Shown one piece after another: positions 41,083 to 50,902 of a stretch of 64,000 nt of DNA (the stretch's first letter is position 1; each line of letters begins with the position of its first letter). The notes under the pieces are model-generated. The model worked only from the letters and a program-made list of their open reading frames with translations. It ran no database searches and had not been told where the DNA came from. Source of the DNA: Streptococcus infantis (lineage in GTDB: Bacteria > Bacillota > Bacilli > Lactobacillales > Streptococcaceae); NCBI RefSeq assembly GCF_019929665.1, contig NZ_JAHZPZ010000002.1, positions 372,001 through 436,000 of the forward strand. The letters are read 5' to 3'. The translations under genes were made by a program, and so were the position numbers.

Positions 41083-41117
41083 CCAAAAGAACCTTCTCCT
41101 CTTGGAGAGAAAGTTCT
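41083..41117 (-). terminator. Intercistronic hairpin between amiA and amiC
   Basis: The arms 41088-41099 and 41104-41117 form a strong GC-containing stem, followed on the minus strand by TTTTGGGATTTT, an imperfect T tract. It probably works as a partial terminator that makes amiA RNA more abundant than the rest of the operon. Confidence 0.65.
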
Positions 41118-41129
41118 GATGAGCATTAT

Positions 41130-43124
41130 TTATTTCACGTGGCTCGCTAATTCTTTTTGAGCTTTTTCATTTGATTCAGCTTTTTCTTTGAGCCATTTTT
41201 CACGAGCTTTTTGGTATTCTTCTTTTGTAAGAGGTTTTTCACCAACTTCAGTGTACTTCAAGTAACCTGAGGTTTCTCCTTTAAGACCCGCAACTGAGTA
41301 TGAAGAAGTAAATGGAATAACTTTAGATACAAATGATACAGCAGTTTCTTTCGGACCTGCCATTACAGGAATTGTCAAACCGTTGTCTGTTAACCAAGCT
41401 TGTACAAGGGCATATTTTTCATAACGTTTTTGAACGTCTTGATTTTCTTTGTTTGCTTCATCAAGTAATTTTTCATAGTCAGACAAACCAAGTTTTTGGA
41501 TAACTGATGCATCAGTATCTTTATCGATACCCATAATCAAACGAGTATTACCACCTTTAATCGTGAACTGGTCTAAGAAAGTTGATGGATCTTGGTAATC
41601 AGGATTCCATCCAGTCAAGGTATGAATATCCCAGTCTTGTTCTTTAGCTGTTGGAGCACTAAATGAAAGTGGTAATGCTTCTGCTTGAGTCATTTGTTGA
41701 AGATCGATGACAACATTGTCAGCTCCAAGTACGTTTTCAATAGACTGTTTAAGTGATTGAACACGGTTTACAACTGCTGTAGACTCTTGGATTGTTAGAG
41801 CATCCAAGTGAATTGGGAATTCTACCCCTTCTGCTTTCAAGCTTTCTTTTGCTTTAGCAAAGGCAGCTTTAGCTTTTTCTTCGTTGTAAAGACCATTTTG
41901 CGAATCAGCAAGCGATACGTTTGACCATGTGCTTGAGTTTGTCTTCGCAAGACTTTCTTCTACAAGTTTACCAAACTGTTTGTCTCCAACTTGAAGATCA
42001 TATGGTGAGAATGTATTACGGATTGCAACTGCAGCACCATCTGTACCATTTGTCTGAGCTGAGTAAGAATTACGGTCTACCGCAAAGTTAAGGGCTTGAC
42101 GGAATTCTTTGTTTAGCAAAGCTTTTCTTGTAGATTCTTTTTGGCTATCTGTTGTTTTTGAGGTATGGTTATAAGTTGTACGACCATAGTTCACACTTAC
42201 AGTAGCGATAGCTGATCCTGGTTCGTTAAAGAAGATATTATCTTTGAACTCGGAAGCATATTTTTCATATGTTGAGCTAGTAGGATAGATACGAGCTTTA
42301 CTGTATTGTCCTTCTGAGAATCCTTTAGCAACGATATCTTGGTCTTTCCCATCCCAGTAAGTAAATTTGATGTTTTGAATTTTAACAGCATCTTTATCCC
42401 AATAAGCGTCGTTCTTAGCCATTTCAATTGATGATTTAGCTGTGATTGATTTCAAAACAAATGGTCCATTGTACAAAATAGAAGATGGATCTGTAGGTGC
42501 ACCAAAGCTTTCCCCTTTTGATTTAAGGAAATCTTCGTTAATTGGCATCATCACGCCGTTTGTTGTTTTGTCATTCCAGAAAGTTTCTGGTTGGTTCAAT
42601 GTATATTCAAGAGTGTTGTCGTCAACTGCTTTTACACCAACCGTTGAAAAGTCGTTTGTTTCACCGTTAATGTAAGCGTTGAGTCCTTTAATTGAAGAAC
42701 TAATAACTGACAAACCTTTTGATTTGCCTTCTACCGCGTGTTTCAAACCTGTCACAAAGTCTTGGGCTTTAACTGGAGCATATTCTTCTCCTTCAGCAGT
42801 AACCCACTTAGCATCCTTGCGGATCTTATAAGTGTAAGTCAAACCATCTTGTGAAACTGTCCATGATTCAGCAATCGATGGCACAAGGTTTCCATATTTA
42901 TCATTAGCAAGCAAACCATCTACCGCATTTGTAGTGACAAAAGAAGTAGAGTCAACGTTGTTAACAACATAATCCAATGTTTCAGGATCAACTGAATAAA
43001 CGTATTTATAATCTGATGCTAATTTTGTGTTGCTTGAACCTGCATTTGAATTTGAACATGCAGCAAGTACTCCGACAGCAAGCAAGGATACTCCCGCTAC
43101 TGCAAGAATCCGACTTTTTTTCAT
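41130..43124 (-). CDS. amiA: Oligopeptide-binding lipoprotein AmiA
   Basis: Substrate-binding lipoprotein of the Ami importer (664 residues). The signal peptide ends in a lipobox LAAC with the acylated Cys23, followed by SNSNAG. The rest is an SBP type-5 (OppA/DppA) fold. It is needed for uptake of nutritional and signalling peptides. It is the first gene of amiACDEF, with an extended -10 promoter upstream. Confidence 0.96.
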   Translation of the reverse strand: MKKSRILAVAGVSLLAVGVLAACSNSNAGSSNTKLASDYKYVYSVDPETLDYVVNNVDSTSFVTTNAVDGLLANDKYGNLVPSIAESWTVSQDGLTYTYKIRKDAKWVTAEGEEYAPVKAQDFVTGLKHAVEGKSKGLSVISSSIKGLNAYINGETNDFSTVGVKAVDDNTLEYTLNQPETFWNDKTTNGVMMPINEDFLKSKGESFGAPTDPSSILYNGPFVLKSITAKSSIEMAKNDAYWDKDAVKIQNIKFTYWDGKDQDIVAKGFSEGQYSKARIYPTSSTYEKYASEFKDNIFFNEPGSAIATVSVNYGRTTYNHTSKTTDSQKESTRKALLNKEFRQALNFAVDRNSYSAQTNGTDGAAVAIRNTFSPYDLQVGDKQFGKLVEESLAKTNSSTWSNVSLADSQNGLYNEEKAKAAFAKAKESLKAEGVEFPIHLDALTIQESTAVVNRVQSLKQSIENVLGADNVVIDLQQMTQAEALPLSFSAPTAKEQDWDIHTLTGWNPDYQDPSTFLDQFTIKGGNTRLIMGIDKDTDASVIQKLGLSDYEKLLDEANKENQDVQKRYEKYALVQAWLTDNGLTIPVMAGPKETAVSFVSKVIPFTSSYSVAGLKGETSGYLKYTEVGEKPLTKEEYQKAREKWLKEKAESNEKAQKELASHVK

Positions 43125-43162
43125 ATTTATAAACTCCTCGTTTTAAATTGTGGATATTGAAG

Positions 43163-43191
43163 ATTATACCACAGTTTTTTTAAAAAGTAAA
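43163..43191 (-). promoter_or_regulatory. Promoter of the ami operon
   Basis: On the minus strand a -35 TTTACT, 17 bases, then TGGTATAAT (perfect -10 with TGn extension), 39 bases before the amiA ATG. Confidence 0.7.
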
Positions 43192-43262
43192 CGAATTTTC
43201 AGAATATTTTGTCGCATGTTTTTTTAAACATTTGAATCTTATGTTTTCAGAAAAGAAAACTA

Positions 43263-43291
43263 TTGACGAGAAACAATTTTCAAGGTATAAT
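43263..43291 (+). promoter_or_regulatory. Promoter of tRNA-Cys
   Basis: A -35 TTGACG and perfect -10 TATAAT are exactly 17 bases apart, with the tRNA starting 13 bases after the -10: a strong stable-RNA promoter. Confidence 0.85.
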
Positions 43292-43303
43292 AATAAAAGT
43301 TAA

Positions 43304-43374
43304 GGCGGTATAGCCAAGTGGTAAGGCACGGCTCTGCAAAAGCTTGATCGTCGGTTCAAATCCGTCTACCGCCT
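43304..43374 (+). tRNA. tRNA-Cys (anticodon GCA)
   Basis: A 71-base cloverleaf. Acceptor GGCGGTA pairs with TACCGCC, the D arm is GCC/GGC, the anticodon loop CTGCAAA gives GCA, and the T loop is TTCAAAT. CCA is not encoded. The outer anticodon-stem pair and one T-stem pair (U-U) are imperfect. A T run right after the gene ends transcription. Confidence 0.95.
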
Positions 43375-43473
43375 TTTTTATACTATTTTATAGGAATTTA
43401 TCCGAAAAGAAAGCCCGATTTTAAGGTTTTTTTTTATTTTTTTTAGGATAAAAAAGGATAACTTTAAAAAACT

Positions 43474-43506
43474 TTTGGGGCGAGTTTGGGGCGAGTTTGG
43501 GGCAAG
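43474..43506. repeat. Three tandem 11-bp repeats next to tRNA-Cys
   Basis: TTTGGGGCGAG at 43474-43484 and 43485-43495, then TTTGGGGCAAG at 43496-43506. Such short direct repeats beside a tRNA 3' end resemble integrase arm sites, but no integrase or duplicated att core was found. Confidence 0.8.
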
Positions 43507-43569
43507 GGTATTTTTTAGAGCTTGGATTTTAAATCCAAGCTTTCAGGGTAAACAAAAAAGACCGCTCAA

Positions 43570-43606
43570 AAAAGCTTTATCAGTTTTCTCTGATAAAGCT
43601 TTTGTT
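43570..43606 (-). terminator. Terminator of the CNNM/CorC gene
   Basis: The 13-bp stem AAAAGCTTTATCA (43570-43582) with its complement (43591-43603) has a T run on the minus strand, directly past the stop codon. Confidence 0.9.
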
Positions 43607-44938
43607 TTATTCAGTTTCTTCTTCTGATTCAAGTTCTTGAATTTGAACCTTAAGCTTGGTAACACGACCATTTTTTACCTTGTCATTTGTCAAGGTGATA
43701 TGCTTGTTGCCACTATCTAACTCATAACTGAGTTTTTCTGATGTTGGAATAGTTCCCACACCTGTCAAATAATAACCAGCAATGGTATCTACATTGTCAC
43801 TTTCAAGCTCGACATCAAAATAATCATTGAAATCGTTCAAATTCATTGTCCCTTGGACAATATGAGTGTCCTCGCCGATAGTATGAACATAGACTTCAGC
43901 ACGGTCAGTTTCATCATCAATCTCACCAACAATCTCTTCAAGGAGATCCTCAAGTGTTACCAAACCAGCCATTCCTCCGTATTCATCAAGAAGAATAGCC
44001 ATCTGTCTTTGTGAATTTCTTAGTTCTTTTAACAAATCGTCCACAAAAATGGTTTCAGGCACAAAGAGTGGATCTTGTAAGATTCGCTTCCAGACGATAT
44101 TATCGAACCCACTGACAAAGGCTTCTTTAAGGAGACTCTTTGTATGAATCAAACCAATGACATTGTCCTTATCGCCGTCATAAACAGGAATTCGAGAAAA
44201 GTTTTGTTTTAAGATACTTTCGATAATGGTCTGAGTGTCATCTTGGATATCTACCATGAAAGCATCTGTTCGAGGAACCATGACTTCACGCGCCATAAGC
44301 TCATCTAGTGAGAAAATCCCCTGCAACATCTCGATTTCATCAGCATCCAAAGTTTCTTCGCTTTTAGTCAGCATGTACTCAATCTCATCACGAGTCATTT
44401 TTTCGTCTGCATCGTCAAATGTCATCGGCGTCAAACGGCTCAAAAGATTGGTTGATGCAGATAGCAACCAAACAAAGGGACTCACAATCTTACCGAGAGC
44501 AATAATAAATGGTACAGTTCGGATTGCCAAGGCATCCTTAAGATTTAGAGCAATGCGTTTAGGATAAAGTTCACCAAAAACGATAGAGATATAGGTCAAG
44601 AAAGCAAGTGACAGGAAGCTTGCGATTGCGTGCGCAGTTTCGCTATTTCCCATCCATGAGGCTATCAATTGTCCTAGAGAGTCTGCTAGTTTAGCCCCTG
44701 ACAAGATTGTAATTAAAGTAATACCAACTTGAATGGTTGATAAAAAGTGATTGGGGTTTTCAAGTACCTTTAGCAAACGGATATAGCGTTTATCCCCCTC
44801 TTCAGCCTTTTGTTCAACACGTGAGCGACTAAGAGAAACCATAGCCATCTCTGTAGCAGAGAAAAAAGCATTTAAAAAGGTCAAAACAACTAATAATACA
44901 AATTGCAGTAACAAATCCTGACTGCTCGGGTCTTCCAT
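43607..44938 (-). CDS. CNNM/CorC-family membrane protein (hemolysin-like)
   Basis: 443 residues: an N-terminal CNNM (DUF21) domain with about four membrane segments ([20 protein letters not shown] and following), two CBS motifs ([25 protein letters not shown]), and a C-terminal CorC/HlyC domain ([15 protein letters not shown]). Family members are linked to magnesium or cobalt efflux; 'hemolysin' is a historical name. Monogenic, with a TGGTATAAT promoter at about 44970 and a strong terminator. Confidence 0.88.
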   Translation of the reverse strand: MEDPSSQDLLLQFVLLVVLTFLNAFFSATEMAMVSLSRSRVEQKAEEGDKRYIRLLKVLENPNHFLSTIQVGITLITILSGAKLADSLGQLIASWMGNSETAHAIASFLSLAFLTYISIVFGELYPKRIALNLKDALAIRTVPFIIALGKIVSPFVWLLSASTNLLSRLTPMTFDDADEKMTRDEIEYMLTKSEETLDADEIEMLQGIFSLDELMAREVMVPRTDAFMVDIQDDTQTIIESILKQNFSRIPVYDGDKDNVIGLIHTKSLLKEAFVSGFDNIVWKRILQDPLFVPETIFVDDLLKELRNSQRQMAILLDEYGGMAGLVTLEDLLEEIVGEIDDETDRAEVYVHTIGEDTHIVQGTMNLNDFNDYFDVELESDNVDTIAGYYLTGVGTIPTSEKLSYELDSGNKHITLTNDKVKNGRVTKLKVQIQELESEEETE

Positions 44939-45056
44939 TTTCCTTCTCCTAAAAAGTATAATTGTGACTATTATACCATATTTTTCAACTTCTACACATT
45001 AAATTGTGATTTCTATAGTAAATCCCCTACCGAAACAATAAGGGACCGACTATCTA

Positions 45057-45884
45057 TTAGTTCTTTGTAACAGTTACTTTTCCTGTTCGGTAATCTAACT
45101 GAATTCCCTTTTGAACGTTAGGAACTACGACGTTAAACTCCAATTCACCATCAGATGATTTGGCTTCAATCTGAGATGCAGAAGGAACCAAATCTTCTTC
45201 TGTAGCGTAGAGCAATGTGACACGGTAACGCACGCGCTTATTTTGATCCAAAGCCTTTCGAACTAAACTTTCATAGTAGTTTTGTCCAGTCGAATCTTCT
45301 GCGCGTGCTTGGTTGGCCCAGGCTGTTTGTACAGCGATATTTTTGGGATTGCTAGTAGATGCATCAAAGCCATCTAAGCCACCAATCAAGGCATAGCCTA
45401 ATAAATGTCCTCTATCTACAGCGTGATTATAAGTCCCTTTTAAGTTTTTGACCTGATGCCATCCTGCCGGGGTCCAAGAAGTTGAACCATTACCGGTTTC
45501 TTCACGATCTTTGTACTGTCTTGTTGCTTTTGACATGAGGGCGTTAGCCACAGTTGGAACCGTCTCCCCACCTACAGTTTTTGTCTTGTTATCAGCATAG
45601 GGTTTACTTGAAACCTTTGCATCTAAGTTCGTTTTGTTCCCATTTACGATAAAAGCACCTGATCCATTCCACTCAAGAGTACCCTTTATTTGTATTTTTA
45701 CCGAATCAGTCAGTACACTCTCGGCCAGTTCTTGACTTGGAGTATCAAGCGACTGGGATTTTTGTTTTACTCGTGTTTGTGGTGCAGTGTTGGAAGACTG
45801 CATTTGTTTAATATAGTAGCTTCCTGCTGACAAGAGCAAAAAGAGCAAGAGGCCAATTAGGGCCTGACTTGTTTTTTTGTTCAT
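45057..45884 (-). CDS. endA: DNA-entry nuclease EndA
   Basis: Membrane-bound surface nuclease that degrades one strand during transformation and digests extracellular DNA. 275 residues with an uncleaved signal-anchor ([16 protein letters not shown]) and the beta-beta-alpha metal motif DRGH at residues 157-160, where His160 is the general base known in pneumococcal EndA. It is last in the order DUF1146-murA-epuA-endA, 46 bases after epuA. Confidence 0.95.
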   Translation of the reverse strand: MNKKTSQALIGLLLFLLLSAGSYYIKQMQSSNTAPQTRVKQKSQSLDTPSQELAESVLTDSVKIQIKGTLEWNGSGAFIVNGNKTNLDAKVSSKPYADNKTKTVGGETVPTVANALMSKATRQYKDREETGNGSTSWTPAGWHQVKNLKGTYNHAVDRGHLLGYALIGGLDGFDASTSNPKNIAVQTAWANQARAEDSTGQNYYESLVRKALDQNKRVRYRVTLLYATEEDLVPSASQIEAKSSDGELEFNVVVPNVQKGIQLDYRTGKVTVTKN

Positions 45885-45930
45885 ACTTTCTCCTTCATTT
45901 CACTTCCTAGAAAAAGGCTGGTCACCCAGC

Positions 45931-46125
45931 CTATTTCCCTGTAAATTTCGCAATTAACTCATGCCACTTTTCTGGAGCTAAAATCGCCCATGGATCTTGG
46001 CCCTTGCCTAAGATACCGTAGCCAATCATCAAGCCAATTCCAAGTGCTAAGACACCTAAAAGTAAAACAATGATGACTAAAAGAAATCGACGCAACACAT
46101 AAGATACTTCTTTATTCATCTTCAT
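45931..46125 (-). CDS. epuA: EpuA family small membrane protein
   Basis: A 64-residue protein with one strong membrane helix ([19 protein letters not shown]) and a short C-terminal tail ([14 protein letters not shown]). The name comes from pneumococcus, where it lies between murA and endA; database entries often call it an RNA polymerase subunit, with little support. Start choice: GGAAG nine bases upstream favours 46125, with ATGs at 46131 and 46119 as alternatives; all lie inside the 3' end of murA. Confidence 0.85.
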   Translation of the reverse strand: MKMNKEVSYVLRRFLLVIIVLLLGVLALGIGLMIGYGILGKGQDPWAILAPEKWHELIAKFTGK

Positions 46126-47404
46126 CTTCATCAGCTTCCACACTTACCCGTTCAATATTAGCTCCTAACTGAGCTAATTTTTCATGAAAACGATAATAAC
46201 CTCTATCCAAATGGACAAGTTTCCCAACAACAGTCTCCCCTTCAGCTATTAAACCTGTCAGAATCAAGGCTGCACTGGCACGAAGGTCCGTAGACAGCAC
46301 TTCTGCCCCTTGGAGAGGTTGCCCGCCAACGATACGAGCTGTATCACGGATAATCTCAGAATGCAAGCCCATGCGACGCATTTCCTCTAGATGTTGGAAA
46401 CGATTCTCAAAGACTGTCTCAACCATAGTTGATTCTCCTTGAGCAACCGTCATAAGAGCAGTAAACTGCGCCTGCATGTCCGTAGGAAACCCTGGATGTG
46501 GTAAGGTCTTGACATAAACTGCTTTTAGTTTGTCTCGTTGAGAACGGATGCGGATTCCTTCATCCTCATCGATGACTTCAACACCCATTTCTTGTAATTT
46601 CGCCAACAAGGGACGGTTGTGTTCCCAGATAGCATCTTGAATCAGGACATCTCCACCTGTCATTGCAGCAGCAACCATGAACGTCCCTGCTTCGATGCGG
46701 TCTTGAACAACGTTATGGGTTGCACCATGCAAGTTTTCAACACCAGTGATAGTAATGCTCTCTGTTCCCGCACCTTTGACTTTAGCACCCATTTTATTTA
46801 AAAGAACAGCCAAGTCTACAATTTCAGGTTCACGCGCAGCATTTTCGATAACAGTTACGCCATCAGCTAGCGTTGCAGCCATCATCAAGTTTTGGGTTGC
46901 CCCAACACTAGGAAAGTCCATATAGATATGGGCCCCATGCAAGCGTTCTGCCTTAGCTTCGATATAGCCAGCTGTTTGGGTAATCTTAGCCCCCATTGCT
47001 TCCAAACCTTTAAGGTGAAGGTCAATCGGACGACTACCGATCGTACAACCACCTGGCATCGAAACTTTAGCGTGACCAACCCTAGCCAGAATCGGACCCA
47101 AGACTACAATAGAAGCACGCATCTTGCTGACATACTTATAGGGAGCTTCTTCTGTGATATCATCTGTCGCATCCACTTCAACAACGTGTGCATCTTGATC
47201 AAAATTAACTTTCGCATTTAATCCACGAACTACTTGGTTCATGGTAAAGACATCCGATAGGATAGGAACATTTTTTAAAACTGTTTTTCCTTCGCTTGCT
47301 AAAATTGTCGCCGCAAGCAGTGGCAAAACTGCATTTTTCGCGCCCTCAATTGTAACACTTCCGACAAGGCGATTATCGCCACCTCGAACTACAATTTTTT
47401 CCAT
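46112..47404 (-). CDS. murA: UDP-N-acetylglucosamine 1-carboxyvinyltransferase
   Basis: First committed step of peptidoglycan synthesis: transfers enolpyruvyl to UDP-GlcNAc. 430 residues with the N-terminal GAKNAVLPL, the loop Cys in [15 protein letters not shown] (fosfomycin-sensitive type) and RAGEALVL-like repeats. The acidic tail (DEDEDE) overlaps epuA. Firmicutes carry two copies; only this one is in the window. Confidence 0.96.
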   Translation of the reverse strand: MEKIVVRGGDNRLVGSVTIEGAKNAVLPLLAATILASEGKTVLKNVPILSDVFTMNQVVRGLNAKVNFDQDAHVVEVDATDDITEEAPYKYVSKMRASIVVLGPILARVGHAKVSMPGGCTIGSRPIDLHLKGLEAMGAKITQTAGYIEAKAERLHGAHIYMDFPSVGATQNLMMAATLADGVTVIENAAREPEIVDLAVLLNKMGAKVKGAGTESITITGVENLHGATHNVVQDRIEAGTFMVAAAMTGGDVLIQDAIWEHNRPLLAKLQEMGVEVIDEDEGIRIRSQRDKLKAVYVKTLPHPGFPTDMQAQFTALMTVAQGESTMVETVFENRFQHLEEMRRMGLHSEIIRDTARIVGGQPLQGAEVLSTDLRASAALILTGLIAEGETVVGKLVHLDRGYYRFHEKLAQLGANIERVSVEADEDEDE

Positions 47405-47428
47405 AAATATTTTCCTTTACTTTCGAAT

Positions 47429-47659
47429 TTAGAATAATGTCCGTACAGCTTCTTGCCATAATTGGTAGAGATTTAGGAAAAAAGAACTGATTAGATATCC
47501 TAAACCGATACTATACAATACTACCAAAAGTCGTACCTTCATCGCATTGTCCTTGGTCACCTTCAAAATTTGATCCCATTTGACTAAATCTTTCAAAAGT
47601 TGAAAAACTAGGTAGATAAAAAACATATGACTACTTAGGGTAAAAAACAATTGAATCAT
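47429..47659 (-). CDS. DUF1146 family membrane protein
   Basis: 76 residues with two membrane segments (near residues 8-26 and 45-63) and the pattern of DUF1146/YwzB, a small protein often placed just before murA in Firmicutes. Probably co-transcribed with murA, 24 bases downstream. A TGGTATAAT sequence at 47666-47674 is the likely promoter, with a very short leader. Function unknown. Confidence 0.82.
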   Translation of the reverse strand: MIQLFFTLSSHMFFIYLVFQLLKDLVKWDQILKVTKDNAMKVRLLVVLYSIGLGYLISSFFLNLYQLWQEAVRTLF

Positions 47660-47716
47660 CTGCCTATTATACCATCTTCTTTTTTTCTACGCTAGTCTAT
47701 GGACTTGCACTATATT

Positions 47717-48754
47717 CTATGGGTTGTTTTTCAAGTAATCAATTGCATCCTGAAGTGTTTTTACAGGAACAATCTTCATGTCTGTTTTAATCATTTCAGC
47801 AGCTTCTACAGCCGTGTCATAATTACTTTTAGCATTAGGATTGGCCTTTTTAGCTTCTTCAGTTACTGGATTGTTAGGAGCAAAGAATACAGTAGCTCCT
47901 TTTTTTGCAGCAGCAACAACTTTTTTGTCAATTCCACCAATATCACCAACATTTCCATCTCTGTCGATACTTCCTGTACCAGCAATGATACGTCCATTTC
48001 GAAGACTTGGATCTGCAATTTGCGTATAGATGGATAAACTAAACATCATTCCAGCACTCGGACCACCAATGCCAGCAGTTGAAAACTTGATTGGCACATC
48101 ACTTGACACTTCTGTGCGGTCAATCAAACCGATTCCAATACCGTTTTTCCCATTTTCCAGAGTAATGATTTTTCCTTCAGCGGTTTTGACTTTCCCATCT
48201 TCTTGATAAGTAACTTTAACCTTGTCGCCTAGAGTTTGAGAATTGACGTAGTCGACCATCTCCTTAGAACTCTCAAAAGTCTTATCATTGACAGCTGTTA
48301 CAGTGTCAGCGATATTGAGAATACCCTTGAAGGTTGAGTTATCTGTTACGGTCAAAACATAGACTCCCAGGTATTTGAGTTCTATCTCCTTGCCCGCCGC
48401 CTTCAGACCTTGATATTTGGCCATGTTCTGCGAAGTTTCCATGTAAAACTGGTTGATTCGCATAAATTCTGCATCTGAAGAACCACCTGTCATTTCTTTT
48501 GCACTACGAATATCTGTAAAAGGTGTTAGCCAAGCATAAACCAAGTCCACCATTCTGGCGTGTTTAACTCCTACCGTCACAAATTGGTAAGAGCCTTCTT
48601 CTTGGTCAGATTGGTTATTAACTTGTAAAACCTTTCGAATATCTTCTGAAGTCCCTGGCACCTCAATGTAATAAGGAAGTGGTACCGTAAAAGCTATAAA
48701 AGTGATCATGAGCCCGATGATTAAATATATGGGCCATCTAGTTTTTTTCTTCAT
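47717..48754 (-). CDS. sepM: SepM-like PDZ / Lon-type membrane protease
   Basis: 345 residues: N-terminal anchor ([15 protein letters not shown]), a PDZ domain at about 130-200 ([14 protein letters not shown]) and a Lon (S16) serine protease domain. The catalytic Ser lies in GGPSAGMMF and the Lys in [10 protein letters not shown]. In S. mutans SepM trims the competence peptide; the role here is inferred. Its start lies inside the end of coaD. Confidence 0.88.
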   Translation of the reverse strand: MKKKTRWPIYLIIGLMITFIAFTVPLPYYIEVPGTSEDIRKVLQVNNQSDQEEGSYQFVTVGVKHARMVDLVYAWLTPFTDIRSAKEMTGGSSDAEFMRINQFYMETSQNMAKYQGLKAAGKEIELKYLGVYVLTVTDNSTFKGILNIADTVTAVNDKTFESSKEMVDYVNSQTLGDKVKVTYQEDGKVKTAEGKIITLENGKNGIGIGLIDRTEVSSDVPIKFSTAGIGGPSAGMMFSLSIYTQIADPSLRNGRIIAGTGSIDRDGNVGDIGGIDKKVVAAAKKGATVFFAPNNPVTEEAKKANPNAKSNYDTAVEAAEMIKTDMKIVPVKTLQDAIDYLKNNP

Positions 48755-49226
48755 TCTTTAACTCCTCCAAGACTACATTTGGTACATACTTGCTAATATC
48801 TTGTTCAAACTTCAATAGTTCTCTCACAGCTGAAGAGCTGATGTAAACATGCTCTGGGCGACTATGGAGATAGACTGTCTCAATCTCTCCTGCTAATTGA
48901 TGGTTGTAAAAATCAAAACTGGCTTCATACTGAAGATCAGTAGCGTTACGCAAACCACGAACAAGAACATGGACACCCAGTTTTCTAGCAACATCAACGA
49001 CTAATTCATCATGAGAGGCAATGACTTGGACATTTTTTAGGTGTCCCACCGCTTTTTCAACCGACTCTAGCCGACTTTCTATCGGTAAAAATCCATTTTT
49101 GTGTGGATTATAAAAAATCCCTACATACAATTTATCAAAGAGCTTACTTGCACGCTCAATGAGATCCATATGCCCATTTGTCATTGGATCAAACGAACCT
49201 GTGAATAGCCCGATTTTATCTGACAT
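48738..49226 (-). CDS. coaD: Phosphopantetheine adenylyltransferase
   Basis: Fourth step of coenzyme A synthesis. 162 residues with [17 protein letters not shown] (the TxGH nucleotidyl-transfer motif) and the C-terminal ISSSAVRE. It overlaps rsmD by 11 bases and sepM by 17 bases. Confidence 0.95.
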   Translation of the reverse strand: MSDKIGLFTGSFDPMTNGHMDLIERASKLFDKLYVGIFYNPHKNGFLPIESRLESVEKAVGHLKNVQVIASHDELVVDVARKLGVHVLVRGLRNATDLQYEASFDFYNHQLAGEIETVYLHSRPEHVYISSSAVRELLKFEQDISKYVPNVVLEELKNEEKN

Positions 49227-49755
49227 AAACCGTCACCTTACTAATCCCATATATTTTTTCCTTCCAGATGCCTAAACAGGCGATTTCTTCTGGAAGCTCT
49301 ACTGATTTATCGGTCTCGCAGACCACCATGACATCTTCTGAGAAAAGATTTCTCTCCGCCATTTTTTCAATGTCGGATACGATTTGCTCCTTTGCATAGG
49401 GAGGGTCCAAAAAGATGAGATCAAAGACACCATCCACTTGCTCCAATGCGCGACTGGATTCCATTTTCAATAATTGAAATTTAGAGGTCTCCTTGGTCAT
49501 CTGAATGTTTTCTGCCACAATATTCTGTGCTCGGCGATCCTTCTCAACTAGGACAGCGCTGGACATCCCTCTTGAAACTGCTTCAATGGATAAGCCCCCA
49601 CTACCAGCATAGAGATCTAGTACACGTCCTCCTTCAAAGTAAGGGCCAATCATATTGAAAATAGCTCCGCGGACCTTGTCCGATGTCGGCCTCGTTGTTT
49701 TCCCGTCCAAGGTTTTTAAAGGACGTCCTCCGTAGATTCCTGATACGATTTTCAT
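49216..49755 (-). CDS. rsmD: 16S rRNA (guanine-966-N2) methyltransferase
   Basis: 179 residues from the start [10 protein letters not shown]; the upstream part of the open frame is not used because the TATAAT promoter lies at 49762-49767, giving a very short leader. SAM site [12 protein letters not shown] and catalytic LDPPYA are intact. First gene of rsmD-coaD-sepM. Confidence 0.93.
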   Translation of the reverse strand: MKIVSGIYGGRPLKTLDGKTTRPTSDKVRGAIFNMIGPYFEGGRVLDLYAGSGGLSIEAVSRGMSSAVLVEKDRRAQNIVAENIQMTKETSKFQLLKMESSRALEQVDGVFDLIFLDPPYAKEQIVSDIEKMAERNLFSEDVMVVCETDKSVELPEEIACLGIWKEKIYGISKVTVYVR

Positions 49756-49790
49756 AAGGTATATTATACCAAATTCTGATGAAATAAGAA

Positions 49791-49812
49791 AATCGAACCT
49801 CTCGGTTCGATT
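49791..49812 (-). terminator. Terminator after asnA
   Basis: The stem AATCGAACC (49791-49799) with GGTTCGATT (49804-49812) is followed on the minus strand by TTTTCTTATTT. Confidence 0.8.
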
Positions 49813-49814
49813 GA

Positions 49815-50807
49815 TTAAAGAATATTCTCGTAAGTATCTCTGACTTCTTGTGGCCAAACACTGGTTTGAACTTCACCGATGTGCTTCTTACGAAGTAAAA
49901 ACATGGCCATACGAGACTGCCCAATTCCTCCACCGATTGTCAATGGGAAGAGTCCGTTTAGAAGAGCTCTATGCCATTCCAAAGAAAGGCGGTCTTCATC
50001 TCCTGTGATAGCTACTTGTCGACGAAGAGTGTCTTCATCAACACGAATTCCCATTGAAGATAATTCAAATGCTGCGCCCAAGTTATCATTCCACACAAGG
50101 ATATCACCATTCAAGCCATGATAGCCATTTTCAGATTCAGTTGTCCAGTCATCATAGTCTGGTGCACGTCCATCATGAGGTTTTCCATCCGACAATACAC
50201 CGCCAATACCAATCAAGAAGACAGCACCGAATTCCTTACAGATAGCATTTTCACGTTCTTTAGGTGTCAAGTCTGGATAGCGTTCAACCAGCTCTTCTGT
50301 ATGGATAAAGGTAATTTGCTTAGGCAAGATTGACTCAATATCATAACGGGCTTCAACTGCTAACTCAGTCAAACGAATGGCCTTATAAATTTTTTCAACC
50401 GTTTCTTTAAGATAAGCTAGGTTGCGATGGCCGTTTGGAATGACTTTCTCCCAGTCCCATTGGTCTACATAAACCGAGTGAGTCGCATCTAGTGAGTCTT
50501 CGTCTGGACGAAGGGCCTTCATGTGAACAAAGAGGCCTTCTCCTTCACCAAAACCAAAACGAGCCAAAGTATGGCGTTTCCACTTAGCAAGTGAATGCAC
50601 CACTTCATAGGTTTCATTAGGAATCTGCAAAACCTTAACTGAAACTGGATGTTCAATCCCTGAAAGGTTATCCTGCATCCCATCCCCAACCTTACTCAAG
50701 ATTGGTCCTTGCACCTCTACTACTTCTAACTTATCTTTTAAATATTGGGTAAAGGTATTTTTTACAAAGGAAATCTCTTCTTGCTGATGGATAAAACTTT
50801 TCTTCAT
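49815..50807 (-). CDS. asnA: Aspartate--ammonia ligase
   Basis: Makes asparagine from aspartate, ammonia and ATP. 330 residues, class-II aminoacyl-tRNA-synthetase-like fold; the motif ending [14 protein letters not shown] is characteristic. AGGAGG precedes the ATG and a TATAAT lies at about 50835. Single gene. No T-box leader was seen. Confidence 0.95.
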   Translation of the reverse strand: MKKSFIHQQEEISFVKNTFTQYLKDKLEVVEVQGPILSKVGDGMQDNLSGIEHPVSVKVLQIPNETYEVVHSLAKWKRHTLARFGFGEGEGLFVHMKALRPDEDSLDATHSVYVDQWDWEKVIPNGHRNLAYLKETVEKIYKAIRLTELAVEARYDIESILPKQITFIHTEELVERYPDLTPKERENAICKEFGAVFLIGIGGVLSDGKPHDGRAPDYDDWTTESENGYHGLNGDILVWNDNLGAAFELSSMGIRVDEDTLRRQVAITGDEDRLSLEWHRALLNGLFPLTIGGGIGQSRMAMFLLRKKHIGEVQTSVWPQEVRDTYENIL

Positions 50808-50869
50808 ACGTTCCTCCTTTTGAATAATAAGAAGATTATACCTTTTTGTTATTAAAAATGAAAGTAAAA

Positions 50870-50900
50870 ATTAAAAAAGAGCTCATTTGAGCTCTAAAAG
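50870..50900 (-). terminator. Terminator of the BI-1 family gene
   Basis: The stem AGAGCTC (50878-50884) with GAGCTCT (50889-50895) is followed on the minus strand by a T run, directly after the stop codon. Confidence 0.85.
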
Positions 50901-50902
50901 TA

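Larger units (their letters stand above)
43375..43606. other. A/T-rich stretch after tRNA-Cys with 11-bp repeats and a palindrome
   Basis: No gene is seen. It holds three perfect or near-perfect direct repeats of TTTGGGGCGAG, a perfect palindrome with 11-base arms at 43519-43541, and the terminator of the CNNM/CorC gene. The G-rich repeats stand out from the A/T-rich flanks. Confidence 0.6.

Noticed and set aside
43474-43510. Integrase C-terminus encoded by the G-rich repeats on the minus strand
   Set aside because: One frame reads a plausible short tail but meets a stop codon just upstream, so it cannot be linked to any integrase.
50808-50902. T-box or riboswitch before asnA or the BI-1 gene
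   Set aside because: The gap is too short and shows only a promoter and a simple terminator.
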